Shown here: positions 17,946 through 25,936 of the stretch, in pieces
Position numbering within the stretch: position 1 is the first letter of the stretch
How the letters are laid out: every line of letters starts with the position of its first letter
NCBI RefSeq assembly: GCF_000374165.1
Contig: NZ_KB893671.1
Coordinates: 310,193-374,192, forward strand
Source of the DNA: Parafrankia elaeagni
Lineage (GTDB): Bacteria > Actinomycetota > Actinomycetes > Frankiales > Frankiaceae
Direction of reading: 5' to 3'
DNA length: 64,000 nt
Notes under the pieces: model-generated
What the model saw: the letters and a program-made list of their open reading frames with translations, nothing else
Databases searched by the model: none
What the model was told of the DNA's origin: nothing
Translations under genes and position numbers: made by a program

Positions 17946-18057
17946 CCGGGGGCCACACCCGCCCGCTGTCCACACCGCCGAACGGCCGGTAAAGTCACGC
18001 ATCCCCCCTGCGGAGGCGGGTACCTCTGCGGGCCGGACGAGCGAGGGGAGTGGCGGC

Positions 18058-19194
18058 ATGAGCGCTGGGCGCAGACTGGTCGTCGAGGCTGACGGAGGCT
18101 CCCGGGGTAATCCGGGGCCTGCCGGGTACGGCGCGCTCGTCCGGGACGCCGGCTCCGGCGAGGTGCTCGCGGAGCGCGCCGCCTCGATCGGCTCGGCCAC
18201 GAACAACGTCGCCGAGTACGAGGGCCTGCTCGCCGGCCTGCGCGCCGCGGCGGACGTCGATCCCGGAGCCGACGTCGAGGTCCGGATGGATTCGAAGCTC
18301 GTCGTCGAGCAGATGAGCGGGCGCTGGAAGGTGAAGCACCCGTCGATGCGGCCGCTGGTCGCGGAGGCGTCCGGGCTAGCGTCGCGGTTCGGCCGGGTCC
18401 GGTTCGTCTGGGTGCCGCGGGCCCGCAACGGGCACGCCGACCGGCTGGCGAACGAGGCCATGGACGCGGCCGCCGCCGGCCGCACCTGGGAGCCCAGCAT
18501 CCCGCAGTCGCCGGATCCGGCGCCGCACCAGGCGCCGACCACCAACCGGCTGTCCGGCTGGATGGCTCCGCCCGCGCCGCCGACCATGACCGTCCTGCTC
18601 CGCCACGGCCAGACCCCGATGTCGGTGGAGAAGCGGTTCAGCGGCAACGTCGAGGCGGCCCTCACCGACACCGGGCTGTACCAGGTGGCGGCCGCCGCCG
18701 ACCGGCTGCGCGAGGAGCCGTTCGACGCGGTCATCAGCTCGCCGCTCAAGCGCGCCCGGCAGACCGCCGACGCACTCGGCCGCGACTACCTCATCGACGA
18801 GGACCTGCGGGAGACCGACTTCGGCGCCTGGGAGGGTCTCACCTTCGCCGAGGTCCGGGAGCGCTTCCCGGACGAGCTCAACGCCTGGCTGGCCGACCCG
18901 GCGGTTCCCCCGCCGGGAGGTGAGAGCCTGCTGGGCACCGTCACCCGGGTCACCGCCGCCCGGGACCGCATCCTGGCCCGGTACCCCGCCGGGCGGGTCC
19001 TGATCGTCTCGCACGTCACGCCGATCAAGGCCCTCACCCAGCTGGCGCTCGCCGCGGAGCCGGCCGTTCTCTACCGCCTGCACCTCGACCTGGTGTCGAT
19101 CACCACCGTCGACTGGTACTCCGACGGCCCCGCGGTGCTGCGCGGCTTCAACGACACCCACCACGTGGCACACCTCGTCACCGCGGGCGAGTAG
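18058..19194 (+). CDS. Bifunctional RNase HI / histidine phosphatase
   Basis: Two-domain enzyme, 378 residues, as in Rv2228c. Residues 1-140 are an RNase HI-like domain (DGGSRGNPGPAGYG, AEYEGLLAGL, MDSKLVVEQMSGRWKVKH, NGHADRLANEAMD), degrading RNA in RNA-DNA hybrids. After a proline-rich linker, residues about 180-375 are a histidine phosphatase (LLRHGQTPMS with the catalytic His, ISSPLKRARQTAD, GGESLLGTV and SHVTPIKAL), related to alpha-ribazole/acid phosphatases. GAGGGGAG precedes the ATG. Last gene of the conserved block, followed by a strong terminator. Confidence 0.95.
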   Translation: MSAGRRLVVEADGGSRGNPGPAGYGALVRDAGSGEVLAERAASIGSATNNVAEYEGLLAGLRAAADVDPGADVEVRMDSKLVVEQMSGRWKVKHPSMRPLVAEASGLASRFGRVRFVWVPRARNGHADRLANEAMDAAAAGRTWEPSIPQSPDPAPHQAPTTNRLSGWMAPPAPPTMTVLLRHGQTPMSVEKRFSGNVEAALTDTGLYQVAAAADRLREEPFDAVISSPLKRARQTADALGRDYLIDEDLRETDFGAWEGLTFAEVRERFPDELNAWLADPAVPPPGGESLLGTVTRVTAARDRILARYPAGRVLIVSHVTPIKALTQLALAAEPAVLYRLHLDLVSITTVDWYSDGPAVLRGFNDTHHVAHLVTAGE

Positions 19195-19239
19195 CCCGCC
19201 ACCAGCCCCTCCCGCCACCAGCCCCTCCCGCCCCCAGCG
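19195..19239. repeat. 16-bp tandem repeat
   Basis: CCCGCCACCAGCCCCT occurs at 19195-19210 and 19211-19226, followed by a partial third copy, directly after the RNase H/phosphatase stop. No function evident. Confidence 0.8.
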
Positions 19240-19289
19240 ACGCAGCTCGCATGTTGCGCGTCGATTGTTTTTGCGTGGTGGAAAACGGG

Positions 19290-19323
19290 CCGCAGGCGGG
19301 GTGAACGGACACCCTGCCTGCGG
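19290..19323 (+). terminator. Strong hairpin after the RNase H-phosphatase gene
   Basis: Arms 19290-19303 (CCGCAGGCGGGGTG) and 19310-19323 (CACCCTGCCTGCGG) pair over 14 bp with one G-U, around a 6-base loop. No T-run follows, as is common for actinobacterial terminators. It lies 96 bp after the stop and before the TPR gene. Confidence 0.7.
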
Positions 19324-19482
19324 AAACCGTCGCCGGCTCGTGTCCGGCAGTGGCATCGGAGGGTGACGGGGCCGTCCCGGTGGCCCCAGGATCCGGGACA
19401 TGCGCGGAGTACGGGGCCGGTCGACGGCGCCACCTCGAAGGCAGCTGCCACCCTCCGCTGTGCCACGCGGAGGACACCGGAC

Positions 19483-20517
19483 ATGGACGCCAGTTCCCGG
19501 CGCCGGCTGCTGGCCGCCGGTGCCCTGCTCCCCCTCGACCTTCTCGGCGCGGGTGAGCTGCCGGGCCGGGCGGGCCGGGGCAGCGGCGCGGTGAGCCCGT
19601 CACCGGATCTTCTCGGCCACCTCGACGACCGGGTGGCGCGGATCACCGCCGACTACGAGCGCACCCCGATCGCCGTCACCGCCGCCCGGCTGCGGCGCCA
19701 GCTGCCCGTGGTGCGCTCCCTGCTGGCACGGGACTCCCTGCCGCCCGCCACCCGGCTGCGGCTGCACCAGGTGGTCGGCCGGCTCGCGGCCCTGTGGGCC
19801 ACGACCCGTCACGACACCGGGGACACCACCGGTGCCGCGGCCGCGTTCGGCGAGGCCTACCAGCACGCCGCCGAGGCCGGCGACGCGACGCTGATGTGCT
19901 GGATCCGGCTGTGGCAGTCGTCCCTGGCCCGCAAGGCCGGACGTCCGGCGGACGCGGTCGGGCTCGCCGCCGCCGGGCGCGCACTCGTCGGCCCCGGGAC
20001 CCCCGCGGCGGCGCGGGCGGCGGCCATCGAGGCACGCGCCCACGGTGCGCTCGGCGCCCGCTGGAAAGTCCACGAAGCCGTCGGCCGGGCCTGGAGCATC
20101 GTCGGTTCGCTGACCGCGGACCAGCACGGCGAGCCCGGCTTCTCGATCGACACACTGCACGTGCTGACCCTCTCCGAGCTGTCAGCAGCCGCCTATGTCG
20201 AGCTCGGGATGCCGGGGGCGGCGAGTGTCTACACCGACGCGGCCATCCACCAGCTCGACCTGGCGGGCGCCACCGGCCTGCGGTCCATGGCCCGGATCGC
20301 GGCGGCCACCGCCGCCGCCGGACGCAGGGATCTGGACCATGCGGTCCACCTCGTCGACGCGGCCCTCACCATCTCCCGCGACCGGCCGAGCTCCGTCATC
20401 GCCGGGCGGGCCCGGCGCTTCGTCGGCGAGGCCCGCGGCTACGTCGGCTGGCACGCCGCCCTGGACGACCTCGACGACCGCCTCCGTACCTGGCACGCCC
20501 CGCGCCTCACCCCGTGA
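19483..20517 (+). CDS. TPR-rich protein resembling regulator C-terminal domains
   Basis: 344 residues. The N-terminus SRRRLLAAGALLPLDLLG resembles either a twin-arginine signal or the linker that in many actinobacterial XRE-type regulators joins the HTH to a TPR domain. The rest is helical repeats (GAAAAFGEAYQHAAEAGDA, LSELSAAAYVELGMPGAA) like those regulators, but no DNA-binding domain is present. GGAGG lies nine bases before the ATG. Its last 336 bp overlap, antisense, the open frame of the convergent phosphatase gene. Exported or cytoplasmic status is unresolved. Confidence 0.7.
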   Translation: MDASSRRRLLAAGALLPLDLLGAGELPGRAGRGSGAVSPSPDLLGHLDDRVARITADYERTPIAVTAARLRRQLPVVRSLLARDSLPPATRLRLHQVVGRLAALWATTRHDTGDTTGAAAAFGEAYQHAAEAGDATLMCWIRLWQSSLARKAGRPADAVGLAAAGRALVGPGTPAAARAAAIEARAHGALGARWKVHEAVGRAWSIVGSLTADQHGEPGFSIDTLHVLTLSELSAAAYVELGMPGAASVYTDAAIHQLDLAGATGLRSMARIAAATAAAGRRDLDHAVHLVDAALTISRDRPSSVIAGRARRFVGEARGYVGWHAALDDLDDRLRTWHAPRLTP

Positions 20518-21726
20518 CCCGCCCAGACCGCCCGGCACCGGGCTGCCGCGGCCGACACGCTCCACGGCCACCATCGCGACATCGTCGTCGAGCGAACCCT
20601 CCGTCCAGTCCGCGAGCGCGTCGACCAGGACCGCCAGCGACTCGGGCAGCTCCCTGTCGGCGGCGAACGCGGCCTGCACCGCCGGGCGGAGCGGGAAGAA
20701 CTGCCGGGTCGCCGGGTGGCGGGCCTCGGCGAGGCCGTCGGTGTAGAACAGCACCCGGTCGGACCGGTCGAGCCGCACCCGGGCCGGGTCCGGGCGGCAA
20801 CCCAGACCCAGGGGGAGGTCCCGGGCGGGAGGGGACAGGGCTTCCACCCGCCCCCGGCGCACCCGCAGCGGATCGGGATGGCCGGCGTTGAACAGCTGCA
20901 TGCACCCGGCGTCGTCGATCTGGGCGACGACCGCCGTGACGAAGTCCGCCACACCGCAGTCCGGCTCCTCGCCCTCGAACCCGGCGACCTCGCAGTCCAG
21001 GGCCACGACCAGGGACCTCGGGTCGTCCAGCCGCCCGGCCAGCGCGCGGAAGGTACCCAGCACACGACTGGTGAGCCGGACCGCCCCCAGGCCCTTGCCC
21101 CGTACGTCCCCCACGATCAACCGCACCCCCCGCGGGCCGTCCACCACCTCGTAGAGGTCTCCGCCGACCCGCGCCTCCACCGCCGCGCTCCGGTAGGCGG
21201 CCGCGAAACGCAGGCCGTGCACGGTCTCGGGGACGGTGCCGAGAATCGCGCGCTGGGCGACCTCCGAGACCCGCACGATCTCGGTCATCCGGCGGTCGCG
21301 GGCCTGCCGGGCCCGGCTGACGCCGACCGCGACGACCCCCGCGAGCGCGATGCCGACGAGTCGGATGAGCCTGGCGCTCTGCCCGCCGCCCGCCCCCGGG
21401 TCCGTCACCCCGTCCGAGACTGCCAGCGCACCCGCTCCAGCCAGGGCGGCGACGGCGTAGATCCCGGTCAGCCGCGGACCGGCGAAGCTGGCGGCCAGCA
21501 GCGGAGCTCCCATGACCAGGGCGATGATGACGAACCCGGGCCCGCCCACGGCATCGACCACGCACACCACAAGAATGATCATGAGTGGCGCGATCGCCGT
21601 GGCCGAGCGGGCGCACCGCCCGGGGGATGCCCGGCCCCTGCCACGGCGGCGCGGCGCGCTCCCGCGGTGCGCCCGGAACATGCGTTGGCGGCACCACTGC
21701 CCGTCCGGCACCCGGCGTTGACCCAC
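20182..21726 (-). CDS. Membrane PP2C/SpoIIE-type serine phosphatase
   Basis: 514 residues. Several hydrophobic segments at about 45-135, then a SpoIIE-type phosphatase domain (about 150-400): GGDLYEVVD, LIVGDVRGKGLGA, FNAGHPDPL, VLFYTDGLAEAR and SLDDDVAMVAVER, with metal-binding aspartates present. Such proteins dephosphorylate anti-anti-sigma factors. The domain ends near residue 400; the remaining ~115 residues are Gly/Pro-rich and antisense to the TPR gene, so the real stop may have been lost. GTG start at 21726 with GGGGGA close upstream; an ATG at 21681 is the alternative. Confidence 0.82.
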   Translation of the reverse strand: MGQRRVPDGQWCRQRMFRAHRGSAPRRRGRGRASPGRCARSATAIAPLMIILVVCVVDAVGGPGFVIIALVMGAPLLAASFAGPRLTGIYAVAALAGAGALAVSDGVTDPGAGGGQSARLIRLVGIALAGVVAVGVSRARQARDRRMTEIVRVSEVAQRAILGTVPETVHGLRFAAAYRSAAVEARVGGDLYEVVDGPRGVRLIVGDVRGKGLGAVRLTSRVLGTFRALAGRLDDPRSLVVALDCEVAGFEGEEPDCGVADFVTAVVAQIDDAGCMQLFNAGHPDPLRVRRGRVEALSPPARDLPLGLGCRPDPARVRLDRSDRVLFYTDGLAEARHPATRQFFPLRPAVQAAFAADRELPESLAVLVDALADWTEGSLDDDVAMVAVERVGRGSPVPGGLGGSRGEARGVPGTEAVVEVVQGGVPADVAAGLADEAPGPPGDDGARPVAGDGEGRVDEVDRMVQIPASGGGGGRRDPGHGPQAGGARQVELVDGRVGVDTRRPRHPELDIGGC

Positions 21727-21861
21727 ATGTCCCCCATACCCAACGCCACGGGAGCGAGGCAGCGCGTCACAGGACGGAGGCCGTCCGGAGCAGTTCGGAC
21801 AGGTGCGGCGAAAGACTGTCGGTGGTGGCGGGCACCATCCCGTCCCATGGGAGGCGACGGG

Positions 21862-22563
21862 ATGGCGGGCGGGGCGGTCGATGGCCGGCTGGTGGCGGCG
21901 GTGCGGGGAGCGCTCGCCGATGCCGCCGACCCGGCGAAGGCGCCGGCGATGCAGGCGTACATGAAGTCCGCCATGCCGTACCGCGGTGTGCCGAAGCCCG
22001 TGCGGGAGCGGGTGTTACGTCCCGTCCTCGCCGCGCGGACCCTGCCCGACCAGGCCGCCTGGGCCGCGACCGTCCTGGAGCTGTGGCGGGGGGCGGCCTA
22101 CCGCGAGGAGCGGTACGCGGCGGTCGACCTGACCGGCCACCGCGCCTACCGCGCCTACCAGCGAGCGGAGACGCTGGAGCTCTACGAGGAGATGATCACG
22201 ACCGGTGCCTGGTGGGACCACGTCGACGAGATCGCCTCCCGTCGGGTCGGGCCGCTGCTCGCCACCGACCCCGCTGTGATCCGCCCCGTGATGCTGCGCT
22301 GGAGCCGCGACGGTGACCGGTGGCGGCGGCGGGCGTCGATCATCTGCCAGCTGTCCTTCAAGGCGGCGACAGACCTCGAGCTGCTGTACGCCTGCATCGA
22401 CGCCAACCTCGACGACCGGGACTTCTTCCTCCGCAAGGCCATCGGCTGGGCCCTGCGCCAGTACGCCCGGACTGACCCGGCGGAGGTTCGCCGCTTCGTC
22501 GCCGCTCGCGGCGGCGCCCTGTCGCCCCTGTCCCGCCGCGAGGCGCTGAAGCACCTCGCCTGA
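21862..22563 (+). CDS. DNA alkylation repair enzyme (AlkC/AlkD-like HEAT fold)
   Basis: 233 residues made of HEAT-like helices, family of the DNA glycosylase AlkD, which removes bulky cationic alkylated bases. Visible landmarks are AYMKSAMPYRGVPKPVRE, REERYAAVDLTGH, TGAWWDHVDEIASRRVG (the conserved Trp-Trp-Asp helix), RWSRDGDRWRRRASIICQ and FFLRKAIGWALRQYAR. The ATG at 21862 has GGGAGG eight bases upstream; an ATG 15 bases earlier is possible. Single gene, divergent from the phosphatase. Activity not proven by sequence. Confidence 0.88.
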   Translation: MAGGAVDGRLVAAVRGALADAADPAKAPAMQAYMKSAMPYRGVPKPVRERVLRPVLAARTLPDQAAWAATVLELWRGAAYREERYAAVDLTGHRAYRAYQRAETLELYEEMITTGAWWDHVDEIASRRVGPLLATDPAVIRPVMLRWSRDGDRWRRRASIICQLSFKAATDLELLYACIDANLDDRDFFLRKAIGWALRQYARTDPAEVRRFVAARGGALSPLSRREALKHLA

Positions 22564-22734
22564 CGTTCCTCACCAGCGGAAAGTGAGCAGTACGTCCGGT
22601 ATGTTCTTGCCAGCCAGTTCCCCGGCCGGAAGGACCCAGGTGCCCGACCTCCGCCGTGCGCCGGTCCGGCCGGTCGATTCGGTCCTGCCGGTCCTGCCGG
22701 TCCTGCCGGACCACAGCGGCGAGGTCCTGGTCCG

Positions 22735-23241
22735 GTGACCACACTTGAGCTGGCGGTCGTGCCCCGCGACGTCCGCGCCGCCTCCCTCGGGCTGCTGCTC
22801 GGAGCTTCGAGCCCGGCCTCGCTGGCCAGCGTCGAGCTGCACGCGCCGCACGGCACGCTGACCCTCGCCGTCCTGGGCGCCTCGCATGCGGTGAGCGCCT
22901 CGGCGGGCACCCGCCGGCTGACCGAGGAGGTATCCTGCGACGCCGTCGCGGCCGGCGGCTGCCCGCTGCCGTCACGAGCGGAGGAGGACGGCTACACCCT
23001 GCGAGCGCAGGTGCGCACCGTCGATCGGCGCGAACTCGACTCGCTCGCGGAAAGTCTGCGGGCCCGGGCGGCCGGAAGGTCCGACTGGCTGTGCGCCGCC
23101 TTCCCCGGCGACGAGTGGGCGGTGACCGCCCTGACCGGCGCGCCGACGCCGCACGGCTGGCAGTGGCGCACCTGGCATCTCTACCCGGGCTCGCGCACGC
23201 ACGAGATCGTGACCACGCACAGCCGCTGGGAGCCGCGATGA
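22735..23241 (+). CDS. DUF2617 family protein
   Basis: 168 residues, GTG start. Shows the DUF2617 pattern: N-terminal VPRDVRAASLGLLLG, ELHAPHGTLTLAVLGASHAV, LRAQVRTVDRRELDSLAE and the C-terminal WQWRTWHLYPGSRTHEIV. Function unknown; probably soluble. First of four closely packed genes (DUF2617, DUF4247 lipoprotein, DUF350 membrane protein, spermidine-synthase-like protein) that recur together in actinobacteria, pointing to one shared function at the membrane. Confidence 0.85.
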   Translation: MTTLELAVVPRDVRAASLGLLLGASSPASLASVELHAPHGTLTLAVLGASHAVSASAGTRRLTEEVSCDAVAAGGCPLPSRAEEDGYTLRAQVRTVDRRELDSLAESLRARAAGRSDWLCAAFPGDEWAVTALTGAPTPHGWQWRTWHLYPGSRTHEIVTTHSRWEPR

Positions 23242-23687
23242 CCGCCGCCCGTGTCGCCCGTGTCGCCGGGACCACCCGCGCCGCGTTCGGCCTCCCCCTC
23301 GCCCTCCCCGTCGCGCTCGTCGTCGCGGTCCTCCCCGCCTGCGGGAGCGACAACGACGCCCGGAGCTGGGTCGCCGACCACTACCGCCGCACCGGCGCGC
23401 AGGGCGACACCGTGCGCTACACCTCCTCCGACCCGGTCGGGCGGACCGCCGCGGCCATCGCCGCCGGGGCGGCGCCGGCCGCCCGAGCCACCGACCGGGG
23501 CAACGAGTACCTCCGCTACGCCGACGACATCGTGATCGTCAGCGCGGCGGCCGCCGGCGCCGGCAGCACCGTGCGGGTGGAGGACCTCGACGACCAGTTC
23601 AACCGGGGCCAGTACGCGTTCCTCGGCAGCGGATTCGGCCCCGGCTCGCCGGCCGACGGCGACGGCGGTCCCGGCGATGGGAAGTGA
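23238..23687 (+). CDS. DUF4247 putative lipoprotein
   Basis: 149 residues. N-terminal signal with hydrophobic LPLALPVALVVAVLPAC followed by GSDND: an LPAC lipobox, so likely lipid-anchored outside the cytoplasmic membrane. The mature part has WVADHYRR, GNEYLRYADDIVIVS and FNRGQYAFLGSGFG, matching DUF4247. The ATG overlaps the DUF2617 stop by 4 bp (ATGA). Function unknown. Confidence 0.85.
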   Translation: MTAARVARVAGTTRAAFGLPLALPVALVVAVLPACGSDNDARSWVADHYRRTGAQGDTVRYTSSDPVGRTAAAIAAGAAPAARATDRGNEYLRYADDIVIVSAAAAGAGSTVRVEDLDDQFNRGQYAFLGSGFGPGSPADGDGGPGDGK

Positions 23688-23762
23688 CCCGGGGCGGGAG
23701 CGCCGTCACCCGGCCGGTCAGCAGCGTCCCCCCGTCCCCCCGCACCTCACCGGGAGAGCCTT

Positions 23763-24206
23763 GTGAACTTCGGCAGCCTGGACGCCGGTGACCTCGGCGA
23801 AGGCATCGTCGCCACCCTGCTCTACTTCGTGGTCGGCGCCGGCGTCCTCGCGCTGGGCTTTCTGGTCCTCGACATGCTCACCCCCGGCAGCCTGCGCCAG
23901 CAGGTCTATGTCGACCACCGTCCGAACGCCACCGTCCTGCTGGTGGGGAACCATCTCTCGCTGACGCTCATCGTGGCCACGGCCATCGTGACCAGCTCGG
24001 ACTCGCTGGCCCAGGGCCTCGTCGACTCGGCGGTCTACGGCCTCGTCGGCGTCGCGCTGCACGCGCTCGCGCTCCGGGTGCTCGACGCCGTCGTGCCCGG
24101 GCACCTGCGCGCGATCGTCAACGAGCCGACCCTGAGCCCGGCGGCGTGGGCGGTCGCCGCCAGCCTGCTCGCGATCGGCGCGGTCAACGCCGCCGCGCTC
24201 TCCTGA
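23763..24206 (+). CDS. DUF350 integral membrane protein
   Basis: 147 residues with four hydrophobic segments (about 15-40, 58-78, 85-108, 125-146), the layout of DUF350 proteins. GTG start at 23763 with GGGAGAG upstream. Short loops between segments include the DHRPNATVLL stretch. It precedes the spermidine-synthase-like membrane protein by 30 bp, and DUF350 and that family often co-occur. Function unknown. Confidence 0.85.
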   Translation: MNFGSLDAGDLGEGIVATLLYFVVGAGVLALGFLVLDMLTPGSLRQQVYVDHRPNATVLLVGNHLSLTLIVATAIVTSSDSLAQGLVDSAVYGLVGVALHALALRVLDAVVPGHLRAIVNEPTLSPAAWAVAASLLAIGAVNAAALS

Positions 24207-24236
24207 CACCGCGCTCTCCTGACATCGAGGCCGCCC

Positions 24237-25778
24237 GTGGCACCCGGCCCGCTGCCCGCCCGGGCCCGCCCGCTCCTGCTGGCCGCGGTCGCGGTCTGCG
24301 CCGCCTGCGGCCTGGTGTACGAGCTGGTCCTGCTCACCCTGTCGGCCAGCCTCGCCGGCGGCGGTATCACCCAGACGTCGCTGATCGTCGCCGGTTTCGT
24401 CGCCGCCCTCGGCGCCGGTGCGCTGCTGGTCAAACCCTTCCTCGGCAGCGCGGCCGCCGCCTTCGTCGCCGTCGAGACCCTCCTCGGCGTCCTCGGCGGG
24501 CTCAGCGCCGTCACCCTCTACGTGGCCTTCAGCTTCTACGCGACCAGCGGGCCGGTGCTCGTCCTCGGCACCGCGCTGCTCGGCATGCTCGTCGGCGCCG
24601 AACTGCCGCTGCTCGTCACCCTCCTGCAGACCGGCCGGACGGACATGGACGCCCAGGGCAGCGGCCGGCTGCTCGCCGACCTCAACGCGGCCGACTACGC
24701 CGGCGCCCTCGTCGGCGGGCTGGTCTGGCCGTTCGTCCTGCTCCCCGCCGCCGGCATGATCCGCGGAGCCGCGCTGACCGGGCTGGTCAACCTGGCCGCC
24801 GCGAGCGTGGTCGCCGCGCTGCTGCTGCGGCGGTGGCTGACCCGGCGCGCGCTCGTCACCGCGCTCGTCGCGCTCCTGTCCGCCGCCACGCTGCTCGGCA
24901 CGCTGCTGGTGCGCGCCCGGGACATCGAGACCGACGCCCGCCAGCGGCTCTACGCGGACCCGATCATCGTCGCCACCCGGTCGGACTACCAGGAGATCGT
25001 CGTGACCCGCCGCGGCAGCGACCTGCGCCTCTACCTCGATGGTGACCTGCAGTTCTCCAGCGCCGACGAACACCGCTACACCGAGTCGCTCGTCGCCCCC
25101 GCGCTCGCCCGTGACCCGGCACGTGTCCTCGTCCTCGGCGGTGGCGACGGGCTCGCCGCCCGCGAACTGCTGCGCCACCGGACCGTCCGCCAGGTGGTGC
25201 AGGTCGAGCTGGACCCGCAGGTGATCACAGTCGCCCGGACGACCTTCGCCCGGCTCAACCGCGGCGCGCTCGACGACCCCCGGGTCCAGGTGGTGGTGGC
25301 CGACGCCTTCCGCTGGCTGCGCGACCCGCCGCCGCGGCCGTTCGACGCCGTGGTCGTGGACATGCCCGACCCGGACACCCCGGCGCTCGGCCGGCTCTAC
25401 TCCCAGGAGTTCTACGGCCTGGTCCGGGCGGTCCTCGCCCCCGGCGGCCTGCTCACCGTGCAGGCCGGCAGCCCGTACGCGACCCCGGATGCCTACTGGC
25501 GCACGGTGAGCACGGCCGCGGCCGCGGGCCTGGCCACCACGCCGTACCACGTGGACGTCCCGAGCTTCGGGGACTGGGGTTTCCTGCTCGCGACGACGGG
25601 AGGGCCGCCCCCGCCGCTCGTGCTCTCCGAGCGCGCCGCCCAGGCCCGCTTTCTCAGCCAGGCGGTACTCACCGCCGCCGGCGTCTTCCCCCCGGACCGG
25701 GCTCCCCGCGCCCTCGCCCCCTCCACGCTCGACCACCCGAGGATCGTCGACGACCTGCGAACCGGCTACCAGCGTTAG
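24237..25778 (+). CDS. Membrane-bound spermidine-synthase-like protein
   Basis: 513 residues. The first ~230 residues hold seven or so membrane segments; the C-terminal ~270 form a polyamine aminopropyltransferase-type fold with VLVLGGGDGLAARE (nucleotide loop), VVQVELDPQVI, VQVVVADAFRWL, VVVDMPDPDTPALGRLY and LTVQAGSPYATP. In true spermidine synthases the acidic D-x-D/E region binds the amine; here MPDPDTPALG keeps the family form, but the substrate is unknown. GTG start. Last gene of the DUF2617-DUF4247-DUF350 cluster, followed by a hairpin. Confidence 0.85.
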   Translation: MAPGPLPARARPLLLAAVAVCAACGLVYELVLLTLSASLAGGGITQTSLIVAGFVAALGAGALLVKPFLGSAAAAFVAVETLLGVLGGLSAVTLYVAFSFYATSGPVLVLGTALLGMLVGAELPLLVTLLQTGRTDMDAQGSGRLLADLNAADYAGALVGGLVWPFVLLPAAGMIRGAALTGLVNLAAASVVAALLLRRWLTRRALVTALVALLSAATLLGTLLVRARDIETDARQRLYADPIIVATRSDYQEIVVTRRGSDLRLYLDGDLQFSSADEHRYTESLVAPALARDPARVLVLGGGDGLAARELLRHRTVRQVVQVELDPQVITVARTTFARLNRGALDDPRVQVVVADAFRWLRDPPPRPFDAVVVDMPDPDTPALGRLYSQEFYGLVRAVLAPGGLLTVQAGSPYATPDAYWRTVSTAAAAGLATTPYHVDVPSFGDWGFLLATTGGPPPPLVLSERAAQARFLSQAVLTAAGVFPPDRAPRALAPSTLDHPRIVDDLRTGYQR

Positions 25779-25790
25779 CGGATGGAGGGA

Positions 25791-25852
25791 GGGCCGGCCG
25801 GGTGGAGAGCCGGGCAGAGCTTCTCGCGCTCTCCGGCTCCCACGGCCGGCCC
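25791..25852. terminator. Large imperfect hairpin between convergent genes
   Basis: GGGCCGGCC (25791-25799) pairs with GGCCGGCCC (25844-25852), and inside it GAGCCGG pairs with CCGGCTC. It sits between the spermidine-synthase-like gene and the convergent solute-binding protein gene, so it could stop transcription from both sides. Confidence 0.5.
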
Positions 25853-25936
25853 GGGTCCGGTGATCTGACACGGCGGCCGGTTCCTCGCCGCGAGGTCGGG
25901 TTCAGCGTCGGAGTGTGGACCATGGCGGTCCGGCTG

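Noticed and set aside
17946-18057. Possible RNase P RNA beside the RNase H gene
   Set aside because: The gap is only 112 bp and none of the conserved RNase P core sequences are seen.
23718-25871. 717-codon open frame on the minus strand
   Set aside because: Antisense of DUF350 and the spermidine-synthase-like gene; Gly/Asp/Arg-rich without motifs.
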